Assembly (NCBI GenBank): GCA_017460805.1
Contig: JAFUAF010000013.1
Span: forward strand, 62,001 to 126,000
Length of the DNA stretch: 64,000 bases
Origin: Bacillota bacterium
GTDB lineage: Bacteria; Bacillota; Clostridia; Lachnospirales; CAG-274
Direction of reading: 5' to 3'
In this document: in pieces, positions 51,197 to 60,200 of the stretch
Numbering within the stretch: position 1 is the stretch's first letter
Layout: each line of letters opens with the position of its first letter
Translations under genes and position numbers: made by a program
The notes under the pieces: generated by a model
What the model was told of the DNA's origin: nothing
Seen by the model: only the letters and a program-made list of their open reading frames with translations
Databases searched by the model: none

Positions 51197-51466
51197 ATGA
51201 ATGAATCAAAAAAACAAAAGACTATCGGGCGGGTCTTGAACTTTGAAAAAAGGATAAATGCGACAAAAGACAGGCTTGATAGTCTTGAAGATCAGAAGAA
51301 AAAACTTGTTGCTTTCAGTGTTTATGATGAAATGGAGACCAATGGTTTAACATTATCGGATTTTTTTGATATGGTTGACAAGCGGGAAAAAGGCAGTAAA
51401 AACAAGCCTATTGAAAAAACGGACGAAAAAATAATAACAACATTTAACGGAGGAAAACAGGAATGA
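51197..51466 (+). CDS. DUF4315-like small coiled-coil protein
   Basis: 89 residues. A heptad-like helix FEKRINATKDRLDSLEDQKKKLVAFSVYDEME and a short acidic-to-basic tail resemble DUF4315 proteins, which stand at this place (after the wall-hydrolase gene, before a secreted protein) in Tn1549-like elements. Role unknown. AAAGGAG precedes the ATG by 12 bases, and the end overlaps the next gene by 4 bases. Confidence 0.7.
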   Translation: MNESKKQKTIGRVLNFEKRINATKDRLDSLEDQKKKLVAFSVYDEMETNGLTLSDFFDMVDKREKGSKNKPIEKTDEKIITTFNGGKQE

Positions 51467-52143
51467 GAAAAATAATTATAACCTGCCTTATGGCTACAAT
51501 GATATTTGTCGGTAATATTTATGCCGCCGATACACCACTGACCGATAAGATAGATAAAGCGGTCACAAACCATGATGAATACATAGATTTAAGCAATGAG
51601 CAGCTTACCTCGGAGGAACTTGTAAACATAATGACAGCGTATTTCGGTTTGTATCCGAGCGCGGGTCTTATAAGCTGCGGGTTCAAGGCTTATGACGATG
51701 ATGAAAACGGGCTTTATGATGTTATTGTGCCAGAATACAGGTACTCGGAACAAATGAGCCGTATTATAAACAGACAGAATGACCGCGCGGAAAATAAGAT
51801 AATATCACAGGCGGCAGGTCTTGTACCGGAAGAACAGGTTAAATTTGTATATGCCTACTTCTGTAAAAAGTTTGTATATGACAATGAACTGAATTACGAT
51901 TTGAAGCACTTGTACACCGAAAACAGCGGCACTTGTGCATCTTTCTCTGTTGCATTCAAAAATATAATGGATAAACTTGATATACCATGCAAAATTATTA
52001 TATCGGAAGATATGACACACGAATGGAATCAGGTGTTTATCAATAACGAATGGCGCGATATTGACATAACCGAAGGCATCAGACTTTACGGTACGGGATA
52101 TGTGGGCGCATACTGGCGCGCATACCTTACAGGCGAAAATTAA
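51463..52143 (+). CDS. Secreted transglutaminase-like protein
   Basis: 226 residues. Signal peptide MRKIIITCLMATMIFVGNIYAA. The C-terminal half has the transglutaminase-like triad: SGTCASFSVAFKNIMDKL (Cys), MTHEWNQVFINNEW (His) and RDIDITEG (Asp), in the normal order and spacing. Such domains act as proteases or cross-linkers; in a transfer operon a role in wall or surface remodelling is possible but unproven. It is the last gene before a terminator. Confidence 0.82.
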   Translation: MRKIIITCLMATMIFVGNIYAADTPLTDKIDKAVTNHDEYIDLSNEQLTSEELVNIMTAYFGLYPSAGLISCGFKAYDDDENGLYDVIVPEYRYSEQMSRIINRQNDRAENKIISQAAGLVPEEQVKFVYAYFCKKFVYDNELNYDLKHLYTENSGTCASFSVAFKNIMDKLDIPCKIIISEDMTHEWNQVFINNEWRDIDITEGIRLYGTGYVGAYWRAYLTGEN

Positions 52144-52158
52144 ATACAACACGTTACG

Positions 52159-52190
52159 GAGCCGAGTTTCTATAATTCGGCTCTTTTTTT
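52159..52190 (+). terminator. Intrinsic terminator ending the transfer operon
   Basis: GAGCCGA (52159-52165) pairs with TCGGCTC (52177-52183), followed by seven Ts (52184-52190). It separates the mating-apparatus genes from the following cargo and processing genes. Confidence 0.88.
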
Positions 52191-52207
52191 ATTGAAAGGA
52201 AACAAAT

Positions 52208-53023
52208 ATGGATAAAGAAAAAATCGCTATCGAAAGATTAAAAACTGCGGCGGAAATGTCGGAAAGCTGCTATAACAAGCCCCTTATGCTTACATATAGT
52301 GGCGGCAAGGATTCGGAAGTGATGACCGAACTTGCGTTAAGAAGCGGGATCAATTTTGAATTATCTCACCATCATACAACAGTTGATGCACCGCAGACAG
52401 TATATCATATCAGAAAGGTTTTTAAGGAACTTGAAGCAAAAGGGATAAAGTGTACTATAGACTATCCCGAAAAAACAATGTGGGAACTTATTGTACACAA
52501 ATGTATTCCTCCGACCCGTAAAATCAGGTGGTGCTGTGCTGCCCTGAAAGAATCGAAGGGTAATCATCGTATGGTGGCAACAGGTGTTCGTTGGGATGAA
52601 AGTGTCAAGCGCAAGAAAACGCGCGGCATATATGAAGATATGCACAGCAACAAAGAAAAGAAAATCGTTTTAATGAATGATAACGATGATAGGCGCAAGT
52701 TGTTTGAGCGTTGTCAGATTCAGGCTAAAACGATAGTAAATCCCCTTATTGACTTTACAAATGATGAAATATGGGACTTTTATAATAATGAGTGTAAATA
52801 CAGGAATCCATTATACGATATGGGTTTCAAGCGTGTTGGATGTATCGGCTGCCCGATGGCAAGCAAAACGCGTCTTATGGAATTTGAACTCTTTCCCCAA
52901 TATAAAGAAATGTACATCCGCGCATTTGACAGAATGCTTGAACACCGCAAGGAAAAAGGTCTTGAAACAAGGCTTGAATGGAAAACGGGACAGGATGTGT
53001 TCGATTGGTGGGTAAACGGATAA
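52208..53023 (+). CDS. PAPS-reductase-family (adenine nucleotide alpha-hydrolase) protein
   Basis: 271 residues. The PP-loop TYSGGKDSEVMTELA (about 30-44) binds an adenine nucleotide. RWCCAALKESKG (about 102-113) and RVGCIGCPMASK (about 208-219) hold four cysteines that probably bind an iron-sulfur cluster. TGVRWDESVKRKKTRG and NDEIWDFYNNECKYRNPLYDMGFKRVGC are typical of the mobile-element clade close to DndC and IbrA rather than of assimilatory CysH. It may modify DNA or another substrate with sulfur; no dnd partners are visible. It begins its own unit after the terminator. Confidence 0.85.
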   Translation: MDKEKIAIERLKTAAEMSESCYNKPLMLTYSGGKDSEVMTELALRSGINFELSHHHTTVDAPQTVYHIRKVFKELEAKGIKCTIDYPEKTMWELIVHKCIPPTRKIRWCCAALKESKGNHRMVATGVRWDESVKRKKTRGIYEDMHSNKEKKIVLMNDNDDRRKLFERCQIQAKTIVNPLIDFTNDEIWDFYNNECKYRNPLYDMGFKRVGCIGCPMASKTRLMEFELFPQYKEMYIRAFDRMLEHRKEKGLETRLEWKTGQDVFDWWVNG

Positions 53024-53041
53024 AAGAAAGGTGGAAAATAT

Positions 53042-54781
53042 ATGACTCAACATAAGTTAGTAATTGCAGAAAAACCGTCTGTTGCGCAGACAATAGCAAA
53101 AGCTATCGGTGCAAGCAACAGAAATGACGGTTATATAGAGGGCAACGGTTATATCGTATCTTGGTGTGTGGGACATCTTGTATCGGCAGCGCCGCCCGAA
53201 AGCTACGATGAAAAATATAAGAAATGGGATAACCTGCCCATTGTTCCTACGGTATGGAAATACGAGGTCTTACCCGCAACCAAAAAGCAGTTTGGTATTC
53301 TTAAAAAGCTGATGAACAGCAGCAAGGTCGATACCGTAATATGCGCTACGGATGCAGGACGCGAGGGCGAATTGATATTCAGACATGTATATAACGAAGC
53401 GGGCTGTAAGAAGCCGATAGAACGCCTTTGGGTCTCATCACTTGAAGATGAAGCCATAAAAAAGGGCTTCGGCAATTTAAAATCGGGTATGGAATACAAT
53501 AACCTTTATCAATCGGCTTTATGCAGGGAACGCGCCGATTGGCTCGTGGGAATCAACGCGACAAGGCATTTTACAGTGAAAAATGGAAACAACAGTGTCA
53601 TCAGCATAGGTCGCGTACAGACTCCTACTCTTGCACTTATCGTTGAACGCGACAGCGAGATAAAGAATTTCAAGAAAGGCTATTATTATACAGTTGAGAT
53701 AAACTGCGGGCTTTTCAAGGCTGTCAGCCGCAAGTTTGATGTCAAGGACTTGGCGGAAGCAGTAAAAAACAACTGTAAAACAGCTAAAGTCAAGGAAATA
53801 CGCAAGGAAACGAAGGCAGTTGTTTCGCCTAAACTCTATGATCTTACATCATTACAGCGCGATGCGAACCGTATGTTCGGTTTTACTGCACAGCAGACAC
53901 TTGATATTCTGCAAAAGCTGTATGAAACAAAACTTGTTACCTACCCGCGCACAGACAGCAGATATTTAACGGAAGATATGGGAAATACCGCGCTTTCTGT
54001 TATAAATGCCATAACTGCGGCAACGGATTTTGAAATATCGGGCGAACCGAATGTAAAGCGCATTATGAATAATGCGTGCGTAAGCGATCACCATGCCATT
54101 ATACCTACCGTAAACATAAAAACAGCGGATTTATCGGCACTTGATGAAAATTCAAACAAACTCCTGCACCTTATAGGTGCAAGGCTATTGGCGGCAACAG
54201 CACCAAAGCACGAATATGAGGTAACAACGGTAACTTTATCTGCAACAGGCTGTGATTTTACCGCAACGGGCAAGGTCATAAAAAACGGAGGTTTTAAAGA
54301 TGTTGAAATGCAGCTTTTAACAATTACCAAAAGCAAGCCCGCTGATAACGAGGAAAAAGAAACAGTATTGCCGCATATCTCGGAAGATATGGAATATCCC
54401 ATAGTCCCTGCCGTTATCGAACACGAAACAACACCGCCAAAACATTATTCCGAAGATACGCTGCTTTCTGCTATGGAAAATGCGGGCAGCAGTGATTTTG
54501 TAGAAAACTGCTATGAACGTAAGGGGCTCGGCACACCTGCAACAAGAGCAAGTATCATTGAAACGCTGATAAAGCGCGGATATGTTGAACGTAAGGGAAA
54601 ACAGCTTATTTCAACGGATAAGGGTGCAAAAGTTATTTTTTCCGTACCCGAAATCCTGCGCTCCGCAAAAATGACAGCGGAATGGGAAAATGAACTTTCG
54701 CAGATAGCAAAAGGCAAGGCGGACAGTAAGGCATTTATGCACCATATCGAAAACTTTGTAAGAACAATTTTGACGGTATAA
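53042..54781 (+). CDS. topB: DNA topoisomerase III
   Basis: 579 residues, type IA topoisomerase. The TOPRIM domain (LVIAEKPSVAQTIAKAIGA, ATDAGREGELIFRHVY) is followed by the DNA-gate region and the active site TYPRTDSRYL (catalytic Tyr near residue 301). GLGTPATRASIIETLIKRGYVERKGK closes the core. The zinc-ribbon tail of chromosomal TopB is missing, as usual in conjugative-element TopB. It probably resolves DNA during transfer replication. GAAAGGTGG precedes the ATG. Confidence 0.96.
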   Translation: MTQHKLVIAEKPSVAQTIAKAIGASNRNDGYIEGNGYIVSWCVGHLVSAAPPESYDEKYKKWDNLPIVPTVWKYEVLPATKKQFGILKKLMNSSKVDTVICATDAGREGELIFRHVYNEAGCKKPIERLWVSSLEDEAIKKGFGNLKSGMEYNNLYQSALCRERADWLVGINATRHFTVKNGNNSVISIGRVQTPTLALIVERDSEIKNFKKGYYYTVEINCGLFKAVSRKFDVKDLAEAVKNNCKTAKVKEIRKETKAVVSPKLYDLTSLQRDANRMFGFTAQQTLDILQKLYETKLVTYPRTDSRYLTEDMGNTALSVINAITAATDFEISGEPNVKRIMNNACVSDHHAIIPTVNIKTADLSALDENSNKLLHLIGARLLAATAPKHEYEVTTVTLSATGCDFTATGKVIKNGGFKDVEMQLLTITKSKPADNEEKETVLPHISEDMEYPIVPAVIEHETTPPKHYSEDTLLSAMENAGSSDFVENCYERKGLGTPATRASIIETLIKRGYVERKGKQLISTDKGAKVIFSVPEILRSAKMTAEWENELSQIAKGKADSKAFMHHIENFVRTILTV

Positions 54782-54783
54782 AT

Positions 54784-55317
54784 ATGGAGCGTATTATGAT
54801 AGACAGCAGAAAAATTTTATATAGCAAGGGGGCAAATGATGAATGTATTACTTTGGATTATGCAGTTGAGCCCATATTAAAATATATTCCGAAAAACTAT
54901 GTTGTATGGTGTCCGTTTGATACATCGGAAAGCGAGTTTGTAAAGCAAATACAAGCTAACGGGAATAAGGTGATTCGCTCTCATATATCGGAAGGCAAAG
55001 ATTTTTTTCGTTATAACCCCGATGAACATTGGGATTGCATTGTCAGTAATCCGCCGTTTACGGATAAGCGGAAAATATTTGAACGCGCATTATCTTTCGG
55101 AAAACCTTTTGCACTTATTATGAGCAATACATGGCTGAATGATTCCGCACCAAAACAGCTTTTTATGGAGAAAGATCTACAACTGCTTATGTTCGATAGG
55201 CGTATGAGATTCAAAAATAACGAGGTTATAAACAATAAAATAACTTTCAGCAGCAGTTATTTTTGTTATAACTTTCTCCCTAAACAAATAATAATGGAAA
55301 CGCTAAATATAAAGTAA
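54784..55317 (+). CDS. Adenine-specific DNA methyltransferase-like protein
   Basis: 177 residues. The motif WDCIVSNPPFTDKRKIFERAL (near residue 80) carries the N-P-P-F catalytic tetrapeptide of N6-adenine methyltransferases; YVVWCPFDTSESEFVKQI and GKDFFRYNP stand in the place of the SAM pocket, and ALIMSNTWLND is motif VI-like. No glycine-rich motif I is seen, so SAM binding is unusual or weak. The second ATG at 54796 (GGAG upstream) may be the real start. Small proteins of this kind follow topB in related elements and could protect the transferred strand. Confidence 0.7.
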   Translation: MERIMIDSRKILYSKGANDECITLDYAVEPILKYIPKNYVVWCPFDTSESEFVKQIQANGNKVIRSHISEGKDFFRYNPDEHWDCIVSNPPFTDKRKIFERALSFGKPFALIMSNTWLNDSAPKQLFMEKDLQLLMFDRRMRFKNNEVINNKITFSSSYFCYNFLPKQIIMETLNIK

Positions 55318-55347
55318 ATATACTGAAAAGTATTGAAGGAGTGAAAA

Positions 55348-56463
55348 ATGAACGACCAAAAGAAAATCGATGAAATGTATACCCGACAGGCGCAGCTTGA
55401 AGCTGCATATCAGGCTGAGATGCAGAGCATAATAGAAGCTGATATTACACCTGTTATCGAGGAAGATATAGAGTTTGACGAAGTTATAGATATGACAAAA
55501 CAGCGTGAGCGCGAAACGGAAGAACTTGAAAACAGCCGTAAAAAAGCGCAAGAAATAAGCGATGAACTTATTGCGGCGCAGAAACATACCGACATTACGG
55601 AAATAAATAACGATATAGTGGATATGGTTGAAAAATCAGATCTGGCTGAAATGTTCCCTAATGAAGTTATGGACTACTCGAAAGGTACGGATACAATGCT
55701 TATGCTTTTTGACCTTGCAGACAGGGAGAAAAACGCTGAAGCGCAGAATATCTTGGGTGTTTGCTATTTTTCGGGTACAAATGTAATGATGGATTTACAG
55801 AAATCTATGGAATACTTTCACGATGCTGCCGAACAGGGACATTCGGGTGCAATGCGTAATCTTGCAATAGTTATGGAATCGGCACCGAACCCCGATAAAA
55901 ATGAGATAATATCGCTATATGAAAAAGCAGCAGATAAAAATGATGCCTATGCAATAAATAATCTTGCTGTTATGTACCTGACAGGCGATGGCGTTAAGAA
56001 AGACCCCAAACGCGCGGCAAAACTTTTTGAAAGAGCCGCAAAACTTGGGGATGACTATGCTATGGTAAATTTGGCATACTGCTATTCTATCGGAAACGGT
56101 ATCAAATACAGTGAGAAAGAAGCCTTTAAGCTGTACGAAAAAGCTGCGGAAAAAGGCAACATTGAAGGCTTGCGAAATGCTGCTGAGTGTTTGCTTGCGG
56201 GAAAGGGTACAAAACAAAATCTGGAAGCAGCATTAAGTTATTTCTCAAAAGCAGCACAGCTTGGCGATATAAAATCGCAGGAGCGTGTTGAAGAACTTTC
56301 GGGCAAGCTGTCGGGTATAAAACATGATGAAGTTGTCGCAGGTGCGCCCGAAAAGAAAAAATCGTTATCCGAGGTTTTACAGATGGGTAAGCAAGCGGCA
56401 GAAAACAGCAAAAATCCCGATGTACCCGAAAAGACCATGCCTAAAACGAAAGGAGATAGATAA
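55348..56463 (+). CDS. Sel1-repeat protein
   Basis: 371 residues. An acidic coiled-coil N-terminus (about 1-90) is followed by about five Sel1-like repeats of 36 residues (AQNILGVCYFSG..., AMRNLAIVMES..., AINNLAVMYLTGDGVKKDPKRAAKLFERAAKLGDDYAMVNLAYCYSIGNGI..., GLRNAAECLLAGKGTKQNLEAALSYFSKAAQLGD). The C-terminus is disordered. Sel1 repeats build alpha-solenoids for protein binding. No signal peptide. AAGGAG precedes the ATG. Confidence 0.88.
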   Translation: MNDQKKIDEMYTRQAQLEAAYQAEMQSIIEADITPVIEEDIEFDEVIDMTKQRERETEELENSRKKAQEISDELIAAQKHTDITEINNDIVDMVEKSDLAEMFPNEVMDYSKGTDTMLMLFDLADREKNAEAQNILGVCYFSGTNVMMDLQKSMEYFHDAAEQGHSGAMRNLAIVMESAPNPDKNEIISLYEKAADKNDAYAINNLAVMYLTGDGVKKDPKRAAKLFERAAKLGDDYAMVNLAYCYSIGNGIKYSEKEAFKLYEKAAEKGNIEGLRNAAECLLAGKGTKQNLEAALSYFSKAAQLGDIKSQERVEELSGKLSGIKHDEVVAGAPEKKKSLSEVLQMGKQAAENSKNPDVPEKTMPKTKGDR

Positions 56464-56465
56464 TA

Positions 56466-56852
56466 ATGCCAAAAATTAAAAACGCCTTTCACAGTATATT
56501 CAAAAAAGACGATACAAAAACGGATAAGCCGACATTTCCCGTTATAGAACAAAAGGTATATGAGGCTCTTAAAGAAGCGCATCAGCCCGAAAAAGCTATT
56601 ATCAACTACATACTTACACAGGCGGCAAACAATGATATTATTTTTGCCACAAAAAATTCATGCAGCTATATCAGTTTTGTAAACGAAGAAATATCCAACT
56701 TTCTAAAGGACTGGTTTGTTATCGCTACCGCACATAATAACAGGAAAATGAGCGAAACAATGTATAAAGACCTTTTAAATACGATGATAGAAAAGTATTC
56801 GTTTACGGAACAAGCCGATGAAGCGGAAGAAACTGCGGCAGAGGATAGTTAA
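56466..56852 (+). CDS. Small cytoplasmic ICE protein of unknown function
   Basis: 128 residues, starting 2 bases after the Sel1 gene. Predicted helical with one central strand region (NDIIFATKNSCSYISFVNEEI) and an acidic tail (EQADEAEETAAEDS). No known motif. Its stop codon shares bases with the stop of the convergent ribbon-helix-helix gene (the 4-base TTAA is used by both). I do not recognise the family. Confidence 0.65.
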   Translation: MPKIKNAFHSIFKKDDTKTDKPTFPVIEQKVYEALKEAHQPEKAIINYILTQAANNDIIFATKNSCSYISFVNEEISNFLKDWFVIATAHNNRKMSETMYKDLLNTMIEKYSFTEQADEAEETAAEDS

Positions 56853-57061
56853 GCCTTTTCTTTATCCCTCGCCAGTGTTTCTTTAACGGCGCGGAGCATA
56901 AAAGCATTGACACTTTCGCCCGTTGCTTTGGTATGCTCTACTATCTGCGCTTTTAAACCGCTTTCTTTGGTACAGCGCATCTCAATACGATCAAGATGTG
57001 TTTTAACAAATTTTGTTACTGCCCTGCTGTGGGCTTCGGGAGAATATGTATGTGATGCCAT
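56849..57061 (-). CDS. Arc-like ribbon-helix-helix protein
   Basis: 70 residues. HLDRIEMRCTKESGLKAQIVEHTKATGESVNAFMLRAVKETLARD (about 22-66) matches an Arc/MetJ-type ribbon-helix-helix: a beta strand with alternating residues and two helices. It is leftward, against all neighbours. The stretch 57062-57235 upstream of it also holds the promoter of the giant gene, so it may regulate that gene. AAGGAAAGG precedes the ATG, and TATAAT on the minus strand at 57099-57094 is a possible -10 box. Confidence 0.82.
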   Translation of the reverse strand: MASHTYSPEAHSRAVTKFVKTHLDRIEMRCTKESGLKAQIVEHTKATGESVNAFMLRAVKETLARDKEKA

Positions 57062-57152
57062 AATAGACCTTTCCTTTCATATAAGATAGGTACATTATAA
57101 CATTTATCGGAACAGAAAACTATAAAAATTTTTATAAATTGTAAAAATTATC

Positions 57153-57221
57153 TTGACTATATAATCGACATTGTAGTATAATAAAACATGGAAAAGCAAA
57201 AATTCCGGTGGGGATTTTTGC
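57153..57221 (+). promoter_or_regulatory. Promoter and leader hairpin of the giant polyvalent gene
   Basis: TTGACT (57153-57158), an 18-base spacer and TATAAT (57177-57182). In the leader, GCAAAAATTCC (57196-57206) pairs with GGATTTTTGC (57211-57221 including one G) over 11 positions with one G-U pair and a 4-base loop, ending only a few bases before GGAGG (57225-57229). The hairpin could control access to the ribosome site. Confidence 0.6.
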
Positions 57222-57235
57222 AATGGAGGAAACGA

Positions 57236-60200
57236 ATGGAAACTCAAAAAGAAAAAATCGCTCGTATAAGCAGCCTTTTAGAGAGCGAGACTTTGAAATT
57301 GACAAATTCAAAGGAATCATGGCTGAAATACTTGGAAATTGCCGCAAGATTATACAAGTACGATTTTAAGGACAGTATCATTATCGCGGCACACAAGCCG
57401 AATGCCAGTATGTGTGCAGACTTCAACCTGTGGAGCGATAAGCTGCACTATAAGATCAAGCAGGGAACAAAGGGTATACCGCTTTTAAGAGAAGTCAACG
57501 GCTATATGAAGCCCTACTATGTATATGATATTTCCGATACGGAAAGGCAGAAAAACTCAAAGATCGTAGGACTTTGGCGCATCAAGCCCGAACACAAACG
57601 CGCAGTGGAACAGCGTTTCAGCACCAACTTTGGCGCAGTAAATGATAACGCAAGCCTTGAAAGTCTTATAAATGAGCGTATTGATATGCTTCTTAATGAT
57701 AATATCGGCGCATACATTGATGAGGTAGAATATAACGCAAAAGGTTCACTGGTTGAAGAACTTGACCGCCAAAATCTTGCGATAAGATTCAGGTCTATCG
57801 TGGAGGAAAGCGTTAAAATAATGGTTTGCGAGCGTGCAGGTATCAATCGTGATATTGATGAAGAAGCCCTCAGATACATAGGTGATTTCAATACCGTTGA
57901 TGTAATTACACAGCTTGGAGCAGCAGTAAATGACACAGCAAGCACCGTACTCCGTGAGATAGAAAAGGAAGTACGCTACTGTGAAAAATATAAGAACAAT
58001 GAAAGGACAGGTGTTACAAATGAGAGAGACAGTAAAGAACGGAATGAGGATGTTTTACAGTACACAGGAACAGAAATGGCTGCCGCAGTATCTGGAAGAG
58101 AACGATCTGATGTACAAGCTGGATTTAAAGACAATGACTTATCTGCCGTTGGTGGAAACAGACCCGCAGGAGCCTTACACACTGACGATGTGGGGACAGC
58201 GCAGGCTGACATACCTCAAGGAGAACAAAAAGGGAACATATCAGAGGCTGATGATAAAGGGTCTTTGGGAACATCTCGTAGCAACGGACAAGGAAGCGAA
58301 CAGACTGGAAGATACGCTGATGCAGCAGATGTCGGAGCGCGAGGGGATAACGGAAGAACTGAAACAGCAGAATCAGATGAAATGGGTAGGACTTCGCAAC
58401 AACCTGAAACAGAGAGTACGCGAGATAGTATTGGAACAGGTGATATACGCATAAACGGAACCGATACGGCAGAGGATAAATCCCCTGCCGTTTCGTCATT
58501 TATACAGACTATCGAAATGGAAAAGTATTCCGAGCCCGATGAAAACGGCAGAGTCAAGCGTATCGGTATGGCTACACTGGGCGAGGTTTATGAGCAGCTT
58601 GAAGCACACCTCAAAGCTAACAATATGCTGCCCGATGAATATTTCGATAGAGATATGGACTTTGACCCGAATATGGAAGTCCCCGAATATGCACAGTTTG
58701 TTTGTCATCCATATTGGGGTTCAAGCGAGGGCATTTATCTTGATATAACAATGGAAACTGCCAATGGTGTTATAAATTTTGCGACAGGCAAGACCCTTGA
58801 AGATAATTACGCTGCTTTTAAACGTATGGGTGACATAGCGACGGAATGTAATATAATGCTTAACAGCAACGGCAGACGAATTGAGCGTGACGGTATTTCT
58901 ACTCCCGAATATATAAAAAATGTTATGGCTGAAAAAGCAAAACAGGCAGAACAAGCAGACAGCCTTACATTTACTTTTAGGAAAGACGGAGGTAAGCATT
59001 TTACCGAAAGCAAAATTTTAAGGGATTTCGTCACCGAAAACTTTACGGATAAGCCTGTTTCCTTTGCACTTGTAAATGCAGTTATCGGCTATCTTGACGA
59101 AAAGCAGCATATTGAGCGCGAAGATAAGAGCTTAAATGTAGGTTGGTATAATAAGACCGATATTTATCTTTCGGGTACAGTTGACGGGAAGGCTTTTGAA
59201 TACGAGGATAGGTTTGATATTGGTGATGGTATAGGCGGAAACGGCAGAAATATCATTGAACATATCAAAGCCATTGCCGAATCGGTTATCTCAAAATATA
59301 ATGTGGATGATCCGGATTATAAAGAAGCCCAGGACTATATCAATATTTTCCTACCATACTTTGAAAAATGTGCTGTAATGACAGCCGAGGAGCAAAAAAT
59401 ATTTGATGATTTTAAGGCTGCATATCCCATAAGAAGCGCGGATAAACACCTTGAAACGCAGGAAGAAACGCAAAATAATAAGGCTTTTGTTGAGACCTTA
59501 AAAAATGCCGATGATAATATAGCCGATTATACGGAATATAAGATTTATCAACTTAAAAACGACCCCGAATTACACGGGTTGCGTTTTGAAGCGTACAAAA
59601 ATCTTGATGATACCTCCGACCCTGATATAAATAACTATGACCTTGTTTATGAAGGCAAGATAGTAAACCTGCCCGGCTTTAATGTTGAAGATAAGCTGAA
59701 TATGATATATGAGCAGTTTAACCTTGACCATCCCGATGATTTTACCGGACATTCGCTTTCTATGAGTGATGTTATAACATTTAACGACGGCACAAAGGAA
59801 ACAGCGCATTACGTTGACCGTTTTGGTTTTGCGGATGTTACTGAAATATTCATAGACCGAAATATTGAATTAAGTAATATAGTAGATCGCTTCTTTTCCG
59901 ATAAAGGCTCTGTAGTTGAAAGCAACAGCGGCGAATGGAAAATTGCTAATGGCGGGTACGACCTTGTTGCGGAAATATACCATAATAATATACCTGTCTG
60001 CGGAATCATAAATGCTGTCGGCGGGTACGAAGTCGATGATTATCAAAACAATCCCGATGTGGTGCAAACGATTATAAATGTACTGAAAAGCAAAAATATT
60101 GAGGTTATAGAAAATAATACCATTGATAATACACTTTCTGTAAACGAGGAACTGCCGAAGCCCGCACAGGCACAGGAAGAAAATAAGAATATAATCGGCA

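Noticed and set aside
57188..57235. Upstream in-frame ATG as start of the giant protein
   Set aside because: It coincides with the predicted transcription start and would place the leader hairpin inside the coding region; the ATG at 57236 has a well-spaced GGAGG.
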